64,000 bases of DNA, taken from assembly GCA_951213105.1 (NCBI GenBank), contig OX578146.1, forward strand, positions 51,850,775 through 51,914,774. Direction: 5' to 3'. Below are positions 32,894 through 46,252 of the stretch, one piece after another (within the stretch, counting starts at the first letter, position 1; every line of letters starts with the position of its first letter). Source of the stretch: Amaurobius ferox (taxonomy: Eukaryota; Arthropoda; Arachnida; Araneae; Amaurobiidae). Below the pieces are notes generated by a model. It worked only from the letters and a program-made list of their open reading frames with translations, was not told the DNA's origin and did no database searches. The translations under genes were made by a program, and so were the position numbers.

Positions 32894-33399
32894 CTATAAA
32901 GAGAAAATTAATAAGAATAAAAATCAATAGTGTTGTGTTTGACAGATAGAATAAAACCTGCTGTGTTTAAAAAAAATAAATGAAGACATAATATTTAGTT
33001 TAAAGAAAATTAGTTTATTAAATTGTACTTCAAATTAATTCAAATTAACAAATACAAAAACACTGCTCACAGGCAGGCAACTCAGGAAGAATTAACATTA
33101 GAATTTTAGACATTAGAATTTTATCAACTTAGTTAAAATTAAGGAATTAGCATAAAAACTTAACTCAAAACAATCTATTTAAATTTCATCAAAAATCATT
33201 AACAAAAATATTAAATTTAAAGAATTTTAGAATTTTAACCCAGGCTCTTAAAAATTATGAAGGTTTAGAAATTTGCTCTCAGAATGAAGTTTAGAATTTT
33301 AAATTTACAGAATAAATTTTAGTTAAATGCATTTCAAAAATATTGAGAAATCATATTCAGAATTAAAGAAATTAAGGGTTTAAATAAAACATCAGTATT

Positions 33400-34150
33400 C
33401 ACCCGGATGGGCCGCCAGACAGGGGGAAAGTTCCAATCATTGGAGCAGCACAGATTTTGGAAAAAACTGGTTTTCTTGGGATCAGGATCTCAACAAACTT
33501 TAGTCAGGAAAGGATTCAGCACTTTTGAAAAACATCAGCAGAGGCCTAACAACCACATCTGGAACGCTAGGATTTTCTCAAAACTCGGACGTCATCGTCA
33601 GACGCTTCATTCACATAACTCGCAAAAGGAATTTCACCATACACTTTTCTGGAGAGTTACGTCGCGAATTACGCGAAAAAGCTTGAAAAATGCATAATTT
33701 AAATTAAAACAACTAATGAAAAAAAAGAATAACGCGAGGAACTTAACATTCCATTAAAAAAACTCGCGTGGAACATAAGTTCCATTCGAAAAAAAACAAC
33801 GCGCTTCTCGCGCTAACGCACAACGAAGGATTTCAACAAAAAACTGAAACTGAAAAGTTCTGCGCGCGTATTTATACTTGCGGCAAAAGGGCGAGTTTAG
33901 ATAAACGGCAGCAATTAAAATTCGCTTACCGAAATTAGAATTGCCAAAATAATACTCATAATTCCGAGAGCAGACGATCCGTAAAAACGCGAACCAATTA
34001 AAAAAAATCCCGAATTCTAAAGAGGCGCGAAAAACGCTTAGGTGGCGGCTTAATCGCAGTAAAGGGCCCGCGAAACAAAATTCCGAAAATGGCCGCAACT
34101 GAAATTTTTGAATTACAGTGAGACATGGAAATAACTTGAAACTGTAGAAC
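33400..34150 (-). promoter_or_regulatory. CpG-rich block with TATA-Inr promoter, possible solo LTR
   Basis: This block is strikingly richer in CpG than its surroundings (words such as GCGCGCG, CTCGCG, ACGCG). On the minus strand TATAAATA lies at 33876-33869, and an arthropod-type initiator TCAGTT has its A at 33851, 25 bases downstream, which is ideal spacing. The likely source is the promoter of a retrotransposon LTR whose coding part is gone, but I could not fix its ends. It points the same way as ST7, so it could start an intronic transcript. Confidence 0.5.
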
Positions 34151-34605
34151 AAACGGAATTTCTAACCAAAATGGGAAAATGGGACGTCAAATTAAAGGGA
34201 ATTTTAAGGGGAATCAAATAAATAAATAATTTTTAAAATTTACAAATCAAAAGTAATATTAATTTAAGGAATGGAACATTTTTAACTAAGAATATTATAA
34301 AGAAAATTAATTTAGATGATTAAAAATATTCTAATTAAAGAATAAATGAAAAGCCAATAAATATTATTTAAATATTACCAAATTAAGAATATTGAGCCAG
34401 GGAAAAAGAAATAAAAGTAAATTTTCAAATCCCCAAATTACCTAAATTCTAAAGCAACCCAACAATAGTTTTGAATAATAAAACAACTTTTAGAAAATTC
34501 AGTTTCAAAAATATGTAAAACTAGACACATTTGATTTTAAAATGTTTCTTCTGGTCTTCCAAACTAGAGTGCTAACCCAACAACAAATTAATATTTTTCA
34601 CATCA

Positions 34606-35345
34606 TATTTTTCTGAATTACAGTTGAAACTGATCACAGCATTCTCAAGAAAGAAGTTTTTCCATTTGAAATCTTTCTATTTTATGGACCGTAGCATATT
34701 CTCATATACTTAATGTTATTTTTTTCTGTCTAAAATATTTTCAATTAAAATGATTGTTTGCTTATTTGGGGAATACATTTTACGTTATTTCAATATTTTT
34801 TCTGAAATACAGTTGAAACTGATCACAGCATTTCCATGAAAGAAGTTGTTCCATGTAAAACTTTTCTATTTTATGGACCGTAACATATTCTCATATGCTT
34901 AATATTATATTTTTCTGTCTAAAATACTCTCAATTAAAATGATTGTTTGCTTGTTCAGGGAATTCATTTTACATTATTTCTTCAAATAATTTTTCTAAAA
35001 TTATTTGAAGTCAACAGTTGAAACTGATTGCAGCATTCCCAAGACAGAAGTTTTTCCATTAAAAACCTTTCTATTTTATGGACCGTAGCATATTCTCATA
35101 TGCTTAATGTTATTTTTTTATGTCTAAAATATTCTCAATTAAATTAATTGTTTGCTTGTTCAGGGAATTCATTTTGCATTATTTCTTAAAATAATTTTTC
35201 TGAAATACAGTTGAAACTGATCGTAGCATATTCTCATATGCTTAATGTTATTTTTTATGTCTAAAATATTCTCAATTAAATTAATTGTTTGCTTGTTCAG
35301 GGAAATCATTTTACGTTATGTCTTTAAATAATTTTTCGGTACAAA
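34606..35345. repeat. Tandem array, four ~195-bp units
   Basis: CAGTTGAAACTGATC starts at 34621, 34810, 35015 and 35208. It is followed by GAAAGAAGTTTTTCCAT, TTTCTATTTTATGGACCGTA, CATATTCTCATATGCTTAATG and TTGTTTGCTTGTTCAGGGAA. The fourth unit lacks its middle part. Confidence 0.88.
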
Positions 35346-35950
35346 TGTACCAAATAGGGTTGCTACATATTTAATCTTAAAAGAAGATCATTTCATTTTG
35401 TTATTATTCATGCATGGTCTTTGGTTTAGTTAAAAAATAAATAAAATTGATAATGAAAGTTTTGTGCTGGCTGTATTATGTAGATAATAACAACAATAAA
35501 AAAATTAAGAAAATAAATCTATCCATGCTTATAAGTACAGTCGAAACCATATAACTAGACATAAGTTTGATATTTTATACTCATATTGCACATGTGCATA
35601 AAATATCAAAGACTCAAAATTCTCATTCTATCTTTTAATGTTATTTAAATCCACTTAACTGCACATCTTATAATTACACGAACTGCATAAATGCACACAT
35701 TTTTTAAGTCAAACTAGTGTTTTATTAAGGAATTTGAACCTGGTAAGTGCACAAATAAATGTCAACAAAAGCACACTATTAATGTGCGGAGTAGGAATCC
35801 GGGAAGTAACACTTACCACTCCATCCATATCAGAATTTTCGTGTATTGTATGGGGAGTGAGTTATTTGCAAGGAATTGTTAACCAAGAAACATCTAATAG
35901 TGGAATTAAAATTCAAGAAAAGGAATTCAATGGTTTTGTTAAAGTTGTGG

Positions 35951-36285
35951 GGGGCCACAGATCCCCGATGATAGGGGGGGGGGGGGATAGGTTCGAACTC
36001 GGAACCTTTAGATTACTGAGCCTGTACTATGCCGTCTGGCCTAAAAGAATTTTCATAGGTCAAGGGAATAGCTGGTGAATCTTTCATAGCAATGAGTGAT
36101 GCAATGCTGCCCCTTCAAACTCCCCTTCCTGGCGAGAAGCTCGGTCGAGTTTCAGTGAGGAGGGGGCCAGACTATTCTTTTGGCCTATGAGAATTTGTTT
36201 TAGGCCAGAAGGCATATTAAGGGCTCAGTAGTCGAAAGGTTCTGATTTTGAACCTATCCCCCACCATCAGGTATCTGTAGGCCCC
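35951..36285. repeat. Foldback element with tRNA-like B box
   Basis: The left arm (about 35951-36060) and right arm (about 36178-36285) are imperfect inverted copies: GGGGCCACAGAT against ATCTGTAGGCCCC, GATAGGTTCGAAC against TTGAACCTATC, and TAGGCCAGA-type words. The left arm contains GGTTCGAACTC at 35990-36000, a good RNA polymerase III B-box match. No clear target duplication was found. Confidence 0.65.
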
Positions 36286-36764
36286 ATCATAAAGTCAATA
36301 ATAATTTGCATTGCTATGGCGAACTCATCAATAAAAAGGTTCTCCATGAAGTTATAAATGCTAAACAGAATTCAGATGTGTGCTTTCTTGGGCATAGAGG
36401 ACAGCATTTTATTTGTAACAAGAAAATGTACCTAACATTGCTCGTGATTTAAAGCAGGGATTTATTGAATTCAATTTTTCAAAAAACATAGTCCACTATG
36501 AAAACAATTAAATGCTATCTCAGCAAATCTTCATTAGAACTTTGAAATATTATAGCACAATACTCAATAACACCATATTAAAACATCATTACTATAATAC
36601 CATATTAAAAAAACTAGAACAATATATTTTAAATTCACAATGTTAGAAAAACGATAAATAAAATACACTTTGTTAGATAAACAGCTATTTTTCTGTCACA
36701 ATAAATATCTGCCATTTTATCTTTTGTCATCTGCCCAGAATAAAAATGATTTTGAAGTCGAAAT

Positions 36765-37510
36765 TTCAATGGATTTTTAGCCTTAAATATTTGCAACTGT
36801 TAAACTAATTCAAATTTTAATAAAATTCAACAAAGTTTAGCATACTAGGAGTACAGCTAACCCAGTGCCGAATTTCATGTCTATCCAAAGCTTAGATTTT
36901 CTGCCACAGAAAGCACATACAGACAGACTTTCATACACCTTCTATTACTGTGCAAGAAAAGCTAGATACAGGTCAACACTAGCACCAAAACAGATTCAAA
37001 ACATTTTATTTTTCAATGAATTTTTGGCTTTAAATATTTATAACCTCTAAACTAATTCAAATTTTAATAAAACTCGACGAAGTCTAACATACCAGGAGTA
37101 CAGCTAACCCAGTACCGAATTTCATGTCTATCCGAAACTTAGATTTTCTGTCACAGAAAGCACATACAGACAGACATGCATCTTCTTTTACTGTGCAAGA
37201 AAAGCTAGATATAGGATAACACTAACACCAAAACAGATTCAAAACATTTTATTTAGTGAGAAAGATTTTTCAATGAATTTTTGGCTTTAAATATTTGTAA
37301 CCTCTAAAGTCTAAACTAATTCGAATTTTAATAAAACTCGAAGAAGTCTATCATACCAGGAATACAGCTAACCGAGTAACGAATTCCATGTCTATCCAAA
37401 CCACAGAAAGTACATACAGACGAAAGACATAGATCTTCTTTTACTGTGCAAGAAAAGCTAGATATAGGACAACACTAGCACCAAAACAGATATAAAACAT
37501 TTTATTTAGT
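36765..37510. repeat. Tandem array, three ~248-bp units
   Basis: AATTTTTGGCTTTAAATATTT, CTAATTCAAATTTTAATAAAA, CTAACCCAGT.CCGAATTTCATG and CACAGAAAG.ACATACAGA recur three times in order, starting near 36765, 37015 and 37270. Confidence 0.85.
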
Positions 37511-37701
37511 GAGAAAGGTAAAACATGATTCTGCACAAATATTATTTGACAGAAAGAAATTATATTATTAGAAAATTTAGATCAAATTTAGGTTCACTAT
37601 TTCTGATATATTTTTTATACTAGAAAATCTTTCTCCTTATCATTGAAGCAAAGCTAGTTCCAGGCATAGCTTCCTTAACACCGGCTTAGATCTGATTGTG
37701 T

Positions 37702-37990
37702 TGTTGTTGTTGAGACCCAGACCATCCGACCTACCAGAAAGGTGTAAGGTAACTGTTTGGACGGCCGGGAAGTGCCACCTAATATAGACCGGAACCCAGT
37801 GAGGGAGACATCCACAGGGACCGTACCCTCCTTCCCCTACTACCAACCTTTCGGAAGGACTTACGGACCCACATGTTTAACGTGATCGTACTCCGCGTGA
37901 CCACGGTGGCAGTTTTGGCAGCAGTAGGAATGAAAACCCGAGCCTACCAAGTGCAATTCCCGAACGCTAACCACAGGGCTACTGCGCCCT
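37702..37990 (-). mobile_element. tRNA-derived SINE, copy 2
   Basis: This is the reverse complement of the SINE at 4469-4765, from the (GTT)n tail at 37702 to GGGCGCAGTAGCCC at 37990. Imperfect 14-bp flanks, AGATCTGATTGTGT (37688) and AAATCTTATTGTGT (37991), fit a target duplication. The B box region is mutated (GGGTTTTCATTCC). The frame 37640-37846 is inside it and is not a gene. Confidence 0.85.
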
Positions 37991-40251
37991 AAATCTTATT
38001 GTGTGCAAAAGTTTCATTGTTTAAAACTCAACTAATTCGAATAAATTTTTGTATATAGCCTGAACTAATCATGTTTTAGGTCATGATGAAGCCTGAATTT
38101 TAAATTTCAATCTATGTACTGACATATCTGAAGTCAAAGACCAGGTAATGTTAAATCAATAGAGAAAAATTAATTAAAAAAAATCTATTTATGAAACAAA
38201 ATTTTATTTGTGTATGGTATAACTTGCACAACTGTACAAGTTACTAGGCTGTTTTGTACATTATTATTTAATACTTTGAGTTTTTACTATTTTTATAAAT
38301 GTCTGAAAATATGAAATAAATGTCTCAGTTATTGAACATCTAGCTTGATACCCAGCTTCTATTTAGTTTGAGGCCAAGAAAGACAGTGTAGTTAATAATT
38401 TTGTTAAAAAGTGTTATCTATTGAATTTAAATTGTCTGTGATAAATACTTAAATTTACCTCCATATATTAAAAGTCTATAAAATAAAGTCTATAAAATAA
38501 AAGTCATTCTATAAGATAGCAAAATGAAGGTATATGAATGAAATCATATTGCACTATAAAATATACATGAACTTATCACTGCCATTTATTTAATGAGATA
38601 CGTTTCTGACTTTTATAAAAAAATTTAGCAGCATTTTAATATGAAAGCAATTTTACAATTAGTCAATTAAAGTACTTTTATTACATAAATATATAAGTAT
38701 AGAAAATTCTGAAAACATTTTGCAAACAAAAATTAACTTTAAAAATTAAAAAATAAATATATACCACTGATGATCAATCCATCGATGAAAAGTCTGCTAT
38801 TATTTGGGATTTTAAATATATTAAAGAGGATTCAAGGAACAGCAGCTTTGAATAAGACCATTTTAGCAACTGATTCAAATATTAAGACAACTGTGATTAT
38901 TGACTACTAATTATTAATACTTATTAATATTAAGACAACTGAGACTGAGATAACTGCTGCTTTGAGTTAATGTGTGCCCTTAATGGTGCAATTCTCTTTA
39001 GTAATATGAATACATTCTGATAGTTTTAAAGTACAGGTTGATCATAAATAAAGTAGCTGTATTCAAAGTTTTTTGCAGAGGTATCTATTTGGCAAAAGTC
39101 AACCAAACTTAGTAGGAATATCTACTAAAATATAAGGAATTGATTCTTTTAACATAATAGTTAAAGAATATTATCACCAAGAAAGATTTTCCACTGAAAA
39201 TGATAAAACAAATCTCTAATAGCCAATGCTTTTGAGTTAATTTTCCAAGCACAGCCATATAATTCTATATTTTAAAAAGAGTGTGGTTTTTTAAAATGTG
39301 TGAAATTTTGATGTAAATGAACCCTAAACTTAAACCTTGCAAGTGTGGTCAAAGACTTTTATTGGTTTTTTTGAGTTAAATTCCCAAACACAGTACTATA
39401 ATTGATATTAATTTTAATAAATGATTTCTGAAGCAGGTAACTCTCAGCTATCGAGAATCATGTTCATTCTATAAGCAAAAATAACATAAAATGCTTCTAT
39501 TGAGTCTGTAAATTCAGAAATTTCCCATTAGAGTTCATGTGTGTACAAATTTTACCTAATTTTGCTACTCACATCACTCCACTGATTGCTGGTGAAAAAT
39601 GTTTAAACAAATAATTTTAGTCAATCATTTCCTCATGTTTTGAGAGTATTATTAACTATTAAGTTTTTTTTTTTTTTAATTTCAATTGCTAGATAAATTT
39701 GTAGAAGGCTCTGAACAGTAATACCTTAATTATCAGCACCTTATACTGACTATTTGCATGTAGTTATTTATGTCGCAATGTCAGACAGAATAAAAGCTGA
39801 TGTAGTAATTGATCCAATCAGAATATCATTACAGATACAATAAAAAATATGGATGTACGCCCTTGAGAAAGGAATTTGACTATTTTTCTACCCTGTATAT
39901 TAGTGCATTGCACTGCAATGCACAACAAATTATAACCCTTGTATTATTTGAAAAAATATACAATTGTACTAATAAAACTTCAAACAGCATGAAAAGCATA
40001 CTCTGATATTGAATGGCAAAGCAATCATTTCAACCAACATGACTGACAGAAAGTAGATTTGCTGATAGTGAAGCTGCATGCAAATGATCAATATAAAAGT
40101 TTATGACTGCTATTTTACATTAAAAATTGTAAAAACTATATTTATTAGAGTTTCTTGAGTGTGCAATACACACTTACTTCCAACTAAACATATATGCAAA
40201 AGAAGGGCAAAACTTATTTTTGCAGATAAATCTATGTTGAGTAAAATTAAA

Positions 40252-41276
40252 TCTATATAAATAAAATTGAAAATCTGTCTGTCTGTATGTTTGTCTCATC
40301 ATCACGAGAGAACGGCTAAATCTAATTTCTTGAAATTTTGTGAGTAACCTTGGGAAAGTAGCCCCACTTAAAATTTAGTCCATGTTTCAACTTTCTAGGA
40401 TCAGGGATTGTCTAGATATTAATTAAAAAAATGCACAGTTAAACCTTCCATAGACATAGCACTATGCAGACGATATTTTATCCAGTAAATTTAATTGAAG
40501 AAAGTAATATCATGTCACTTAGCAACGAATGTAAATCCAATGTATTTATGCAGCAGACGATTTTTATTAAATCTTTTCCAATTTAAATAATAAAGAAACT
40601 TATATAAAATGAATTTTGTCGAAATTGCATTATTGACTGGATTATATAAATTACAGAAATTAGGTTAAAATATTACTGGGAGTATTGATATTTTCAATTT
40701 ATTACAAAATCTGTTTTAATTTGGCAAAAATGGTTGAAACTCATATATTGTAATATGGGTAATTTTCTATTAGTACATGGGTATATATTTTAATCTATGA
40801 GAATATAAGTAGTACATGGTTAAATCTTCCCATAGAATTTTAGAGCTTTCATTTTGGTATATATTGAAATTAATTACAGCCTTCAGGTTTAAAGATATGG
40901 GATTATTGATGTTTTCAATTTATTATGTCGTCTGTTTTATTTTGACAAAGATGTTAGAAACTCATATGTTGCAGTACATGTAATCTTCTGCTAATACATG
41001 GATATATCTTTTAGCATTCGCGAATATAAGTAGTACGGGTCCCATATAATATTAGCACTTCAATTTTGCATATATTGATTCAATTTCATATTTTTGTAAA
41101 TTTGTTTACAAGCGGGACTAAGATGTTTTATTCTTCTTTTTAGGAACATTAAATTAAATATTTTAATAGACTATTTTGATTAACAATGTCATTTAGTATA
41201 CTATAAGAATTTGCACTTGATAGTGAATTTTAAATTTCTTTACATTATATACTCCAAAGAACGGGCATACTGCTAG
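40252..41276 (+). mobile_element. Non-autonomous Helitron-like element
   Basis: Begins TCTATATAAATAAAATTGA followed by GTCTGTCTGTATGTTTGTC, a start seen in many arthropod Helitrons. It ends GGGCATACTGCTAG directly before a T, so it sits between A and T as Helitrons do, without target duplication. I could not draw a convincing 3' hairpin, and no Rep/helicase frame is present. Confidence 0.5.
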
Positions 41277-41440
41277 TTGTATATAAGCTTAAAACATGTT
41301 ACAAATTATTCCTCAGCTATTTCTTTAGAAAAAATGCAAACTGAAAATTTTTACAACAATCACCTAAAAGGGGTTAGAAATATACCAATAAAAAAACTTG
41401 AAAAGCATGCCAATAAGTCAGAAAAATGTCAAAACATTAC

Positions 41441-41555
41441 CATCATATTTTGCAAGAACAGCTTGAACATCAGCATATGCTTGCATTTCTAAAAGAGCTT
41501 CTATTAAATTTTCGTGAATATTAAAAACGTTCATCATTGGAAATTCTTTTATAAG
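41441..41555 (-). CDS. ST7: ST7 exon f
   Basis: 115 bp, acceptor TTTTCAG and donor GTAATG. It encodes [20 protein letters not shown] and [18 protein letters not shown], equivalent to [39 protein letters not shown]. It starts in phase 0 and ends one base into an Asp codon. Confidence 0.94.
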
Positions 41556-42157
41556 CTGAAAACATTACAGAATATAATTTAGGGATTTACATAATATATA
41601 TACACAAATAACTGGAAAACTGTATAACTAAGACACAAACAAAAAGTTAATTTTGATAATTTCCAACTCACTTAACACCATACAATTTAATGACTTTTTA
41701 AGGATGTTTACCAAAATTATTCACTAAATCACCTTTCGTTATCACCAAGTTTAGTTCTAAAACAAAATAATAGGTTCCCCACTTGTTGCTCATGGTCCCT
41801 AGGATACACAATGGGAATGCAAGGCCTATATTTTAAAATACATGGAAGCACTGACCAGAACTACACTGGGTGTATTTCATAAATGTATAATGTCCCTAGA
41901 TGCAATAGGATTTTACAGCAGAGAATGAACAACATATTAGAGTTTTATTTTTATTTCAAGCTTTTGTTCTACAAGTTTAAAACAGTTACATGAATTCACG
42001 GGCTACGTAATTTTCACCTTTAATTTAAAAACTATCTTTAGGCGACAAAAATATTTATTCCATATAAATAATGCTGCTTTCAATTTCAGTTTATATATAA
42101 AATCCCACTTAATGAAAAAAATAATAATTAAAAATCTAAACACTCTTAGAATTAGAA

Positions 42158-42189
<32 letters not shown>

Positions 42190-42191
<2 letters not shown>

Positions 42192-43569
42192 CTATGTGAC
42201 AGTGAAAATAAGACACCAAGAAGGAGTGGGCAGAAAAATGTGCAAATTGCAGGGTAGACCCAGCTCACCGAGTTATGTAAATGATGAGAAATGCGCAGCC
42301 GTCCCGGCACGTTGAGTGAGATATAAGGGAAGGAACCTACAGAATCAGCAATAGTCGCACTACTCTGTCTGAAAGGGAAATCATTTTGAAATTTCTTTTG
42401 TCTCAGGAAAAGTGTAGTAGTAGAGAATGCCAGGCCGCCACCAACTGAGGCAGTTCCAGCAGATAGATGATTTCCCGAAGGGTATGGTGATCAGACTCAG
42501 AAGGGCAGGTTGGTCCTTACATCAAATCTTAGCAGACAGCAACCTACACACGTCTACGGTGCACCAGCTATAGCGAAGATGGTTGGAACTAGGGAATGTG
42601 GCATGTTTGAGGGGTGCCGGTATGGCCAGAGCGAAGTCAGCATGAGTGGACCGGTGCATCTGGTGGCAAGCGTTGGCTACCCCGCAGGCCACTTTCGCCG
42701 CCCTTTTGCAGTATATGCAAAACACCCTTGATGATCCCATATCGACCAGGACCATTATTTGCCAATTGGTCGCCGGCAATCTGCACTCATGGCATCCGTT
42801 AAGAAGACTGCCATTGACCCAACATCATAGATGCCTCCGTTTGCAATGGTGTCGGGATAGAGCCACATGGACGTCGGAATGGCACAGGGTTGTGTTCTCA
42901 GACGAGTCACGCTCTTGTTTCAGCAATGACAGTCACCATGTACGAGTCTGGTGCCGAAGTGGTGACAGATCCAATCCGACCGCATCTGTGGAATGCCACA
43001 CCGTGTGACAACGTGCCATCATGATTTGGGGCACTATCACCTACGATAACAGGTCACCTCTGGTCCACATTGAGGGCACTATGATGGCCTAACTATACGT
43101 GGATGACATGCTACAGCCGGTGACACTTCCCTTCCTTCAGAGGGTGCCCAATGCCATTTACCAGCAGGATAACGCCCGACCCAACACGGCACGCATCAGC
43201 TAACATGCCCTGCAAGGTACTCAGCTGCTTCCCTGGCCACCGATCTCCCCATATCTTTCACCAATCGAACACATCTGTAACGTGATTGGACATCGCTTGC
43301 GTGCACTGCCACAATCGCATTTAGAAGACAAACTCTGGCAAATGGTTGACAAGGAATGGGCAGCCATTCCTCAGAACACCATCTGCATGCTCATGGACTC
43401 TGTACCTAAATGTGTTACTGCCTGTATCACTGCCTGCAGTGGTCCTACAACCTACTGATCAGATGATGTTATCGTTCAGTGTATAGGTGTATCATGTTGT
43501 AAGAAACATCACTTATTGTTCATTGCTGTCTCTCTCTGTTTGGCGATTTTCATTCACTGTCACGTAGTG
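42190..43569 (+). mobile_element. Tc1-type DNA transposon, dead
   Basis: The inverted ends read TACTATGTGACAGTGAA on the left and CACTACGTGACAGTGAA on the right (inward), each with TA outside. The element sits at the edge of an (AT)n tract, a typical TA-rich target. It carries a decayed transposase on the plus strand. Confidence 0.85.
42427..43458 (+). pseudogene. Tc1 transposase pseudogene, multiple stops
   Basis: From the ATG at 42427 the frame shows an N-terminal helix-turn-helix (IRLRRAGWSLHQI), then LRLQWCRDRATWTSEWHRVV, FSDES (first catalytic Asp), YQQDNARPNTARIS (second Asp) and ISPYLSPIEH, where SPIEH gives the catalytic Glu. Stops fall at 42571, near 42640, at 43006, near 43089 and near 43201. 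Three of them look like CGA-to-TGA or CAA-to-TAA changes, as expected from C-to-T decay. This is the common arthropod Tc1 type and is clearly inactive. Confidence 0.88.
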
Positions 43570-45119
43570 TATATGCCATCTTTTGACAAAATGATAAAAT
43601 AAAAGTAGCTAGATAAATTTTACTTAGTCTATGGAATGGAAAACTAACAGACAGAAAAACCATAATTGAATTGCATTGAATTTATTCATAGAAAGATTTT
43701 ATTTTTAATTTCATGCTTTTAAGGGCAGCACTTCTCAGTTTCAAATTTTCCAGGGAAAAACAAAGTTAAATGTCTTAAATTTTGCACCAACTGCATACAT
43801 TCATTAATGCTTGAAATTTCATGCTCTAGAATTTTGACATTATGTTTTCCAAAATAATTAAAATAATAATTGTTCTTTACTACAGAGATATATATAGTAA
43901 TATCTTGGATTTATGGTAAATTAGGTTCCGGAGCATATTTGTATGTTGAAGCAATGTATGTTTTCACCTATGAATGTATATAATGCCTGTGATCATCATA
44001 TGTGTACCTAACTGGACTAGGCCATCAAATTCATACATGACTAAATAAAACTGTTGTAAATAAAATAAGACTAGATCTTATTTGTATGCATAATTTACTA
44101 ATCTAGTTGTATGAAGTGTAAAGGCAAGGGCATATCTCAAGCTATTTATTAACTCATACATGATCAGTGAGTAAAAGAAGAAGCGTTTCTATGAGACCGA
44201 GCATAGCGAGAATCATCTGATACTCCAGGTCCTGCCACTTTCAGATGCTAAGACTAACATGGTGAAAAATTGTATTAAATAAAGGTAGTTTTAAAATACA
44301 TCTACAATTATCACTGAAATAATTGGATGTTACTGCATTTGAGGGACCTAACTCTACAATTGTTTTTCAAATGTGAGACTTGAAAACTTGTTTGTTTTGC
44401 TGATTATTACTTGCATAATAACATCACTAAAATACTTCCATCACCACTACAGTTCATCTGGCTACATTTTTATTATCTAATATGCACTCCTGTGAAAATC
44501 GGCAATAAGAATTTCCAGTCCTAACACCCTTCTAAAAACTAATAAGTTTTTAATGCAATACAAAAACTAAAATACAGTGAACACCAGTTGAAATTTTTGC
44601 TAACTTTGGACATATCTAGCTTAATACACTGGAGACTACTTAAGACTTAATATAATAAAAAGCACCAACATAAGTCCATATTTCTGATACTTAAGTGTGC
44701 CAACTATGTGCGATATTTAGGTGTTCTTAAAAGTGCCAGCTTTAGACAAACTATTAATAAAGTGTTTATATTTAAAAAAAAATTCATGCACTAAACACAA
44801 ATATGTTAAAAATCTAACAATTCAATACGAAAATAATTGATTTTTTAATCTATTGTAAAATTTTTACACCTCAAAAATCAGTTTGCTGATGTGCTTTAAG
44901 ATTAAAATTTGATTAATCATGGCAGTCTCACACACACTATAATGCTTTCCTGCAAACATAAGTGTTCCAATTTGTTTATTTAACACACTTTATGAATGTT
45001 AATCTCAGTTTTGTCATTGCTGTAATGCATTGAGAAATTTTATAAAACATACTTTGTCCCATACTTTTATAATCAGCTGCACAACACCTACTTCAGGGGG
45101 ATTTTTGATCTTGCTTTGT

Positions 45120-45725
45120 TTGCATACTGATTTCTTATTTCAGCTAAGATAGCTTAAATCTCTTTTATTGCATATATATTAAATCTGTGCTTGGTATGTG
45201 CTCCATACAAGATTTGACCAAAAGTTTCCATACTGATTATTCCAGCTAAGATAGCTTAAATTTATTTTATTGCATATATATTAAATGTGTGCTCTGCATG
45301 TGTTCTATACAAAATTTGACCAAAAGTTTCCATACTGATTATTCTGGCTAAGATAACTTAAATTTTTTTTATTGCATATATATTAAATGTGTGCTCTGCA
45401 TGTATACCATACAATATTTGACCAAAAGTTATCATACTGATTATTCAAGCTAAGGTAGCTTAAATTAATTTTATTACATATATATTAAATGTGTGCTCTG
45501 CATGTGCTCCATACAAGATTTGACCAAAAGTTTTCATCCTGATTTCATATTCCAGCTAAGATAGCTTAAATTTATTTTATTGCATATATAGTATTAAATA
45601 TGTGCACTGCAAGTGTTTCATACACGGTTTGACCAAAAGTTTTCATACTCATTATTCCAACTAAGAGGGCTTAAATTTATTTTATTGCATACATACTAAA
45701 TGTGTGCTCTGCATGTGAGCATAAG
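45120..45725. repeat. Tandem array, six ~103-bp units
   Basis: The phrase (A/G)GCTAAGATAGCTTAAAT starts near 45143, 45244, 45347, 45449, 45554 and 45660. Each is followed by TTTATTGCATATATATTAAAT, GTGTGCTCTGCATG and TTTGACCAAAAGTTTCCATACTGATTATT. Units are diverged by some percent, so it is an old minisatellite. Confidence 0.85.
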
Positions 45726-45904
45726 TTGATACTTTAAAATTTTGTTGTACTTGATGAATTTTTATACCATGATAAAGCATCAATAACCAAGTGTGAAATG
45801 TCAAAGTTTAAATTTTGAAAGCAATATCGTTGATGTTTTGCATGTGCTTAAAAATGAATATGTTATTTTTGTAATAGTAACACCACTATTGCATCTGTAC
45901 ATGT

Positions 45905-46180
45905 GAGAAAGGATAGGTAACCTTATTGACTTTGCCCCTAATTTGTTCTCAAATCTGTGATCAATTTATAGCTAAAACAATTCTCATCTTTATTCTTAAA
46001 AGACTTCTAAATGTGCAAATTCTACTGAGCAATTTGGCACTGTGTGAGGAGGTATAAATAACTTTCTTGACCTTGCCCCTAATTTATTCTCAAATCTGCG
46101 ATCAATTTACAGTTTAAAACAATTGTCATCTTTATTCTTAAAAAACTTCTAAATTTGCAAATTCTACTAAGCAATATGGC
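45905..46180. repeat. Twofold tandem duplication, ~140 bp
   Basis: The words CCCCTAATTT, TTCTCAAATCTG, GATCAATTTA and CATCTTTATTCTTAAAA occur in the same order twice, about 141 bp apart, with scattered differences. Confidence 0.75.
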
Positions 46181-46252
46181 ACTTTACAAAATACTGAACT
46201 TGATAAAAAGGAAGAAGTTTACTGTATTTTAAAACAAGAAAAGATAACGTAC

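Larger units (their letters stand above)
32894..41440. other. ST7 intron 6
   Basis: Contains a CpG-rich promoter-like block (33400-34150), a ~195-bp tandem array (34606-35345), a foldback with a tRNA-like B box (35951-36285), a ~248-bp tandem array (36765-37510), a SINE (37702-37990) and a Helitron-like element (40252-41276). 38005-40250 is AT-rich with nothing recognised. Confidence 0.7.
41556..46252. other. ST7 intron 5
   Basis: Contains an (AT)n tract (about 42161-42190), a dead Tc1 element (42190-43569), a six-copy ~103-bp tandem array (about 45120-45725) and a twofold ~140-bp duplication (about 45905-46180). 41556-42150 and 43570-45110 are AT-rich with nothing recognised. Confidence 0.7.

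Noticed and set aside
33407..33697. 96-codon open frame in the CpG-rich block
   Set aside because: No recognisable domain; higher GC lowers stop frequency and explains the open frame.
35734..36078. 114-codon open frame
   Set aside because: It runs across the edge of the foldback and a poly(G) tract; the right arm does not keep it.
45120..45725. CRISPR-like regular spacing of repeats
   Set aside because: Whole units repeat without unique spacers, and the context is an animal intron, so it is an ordinary tandem array.
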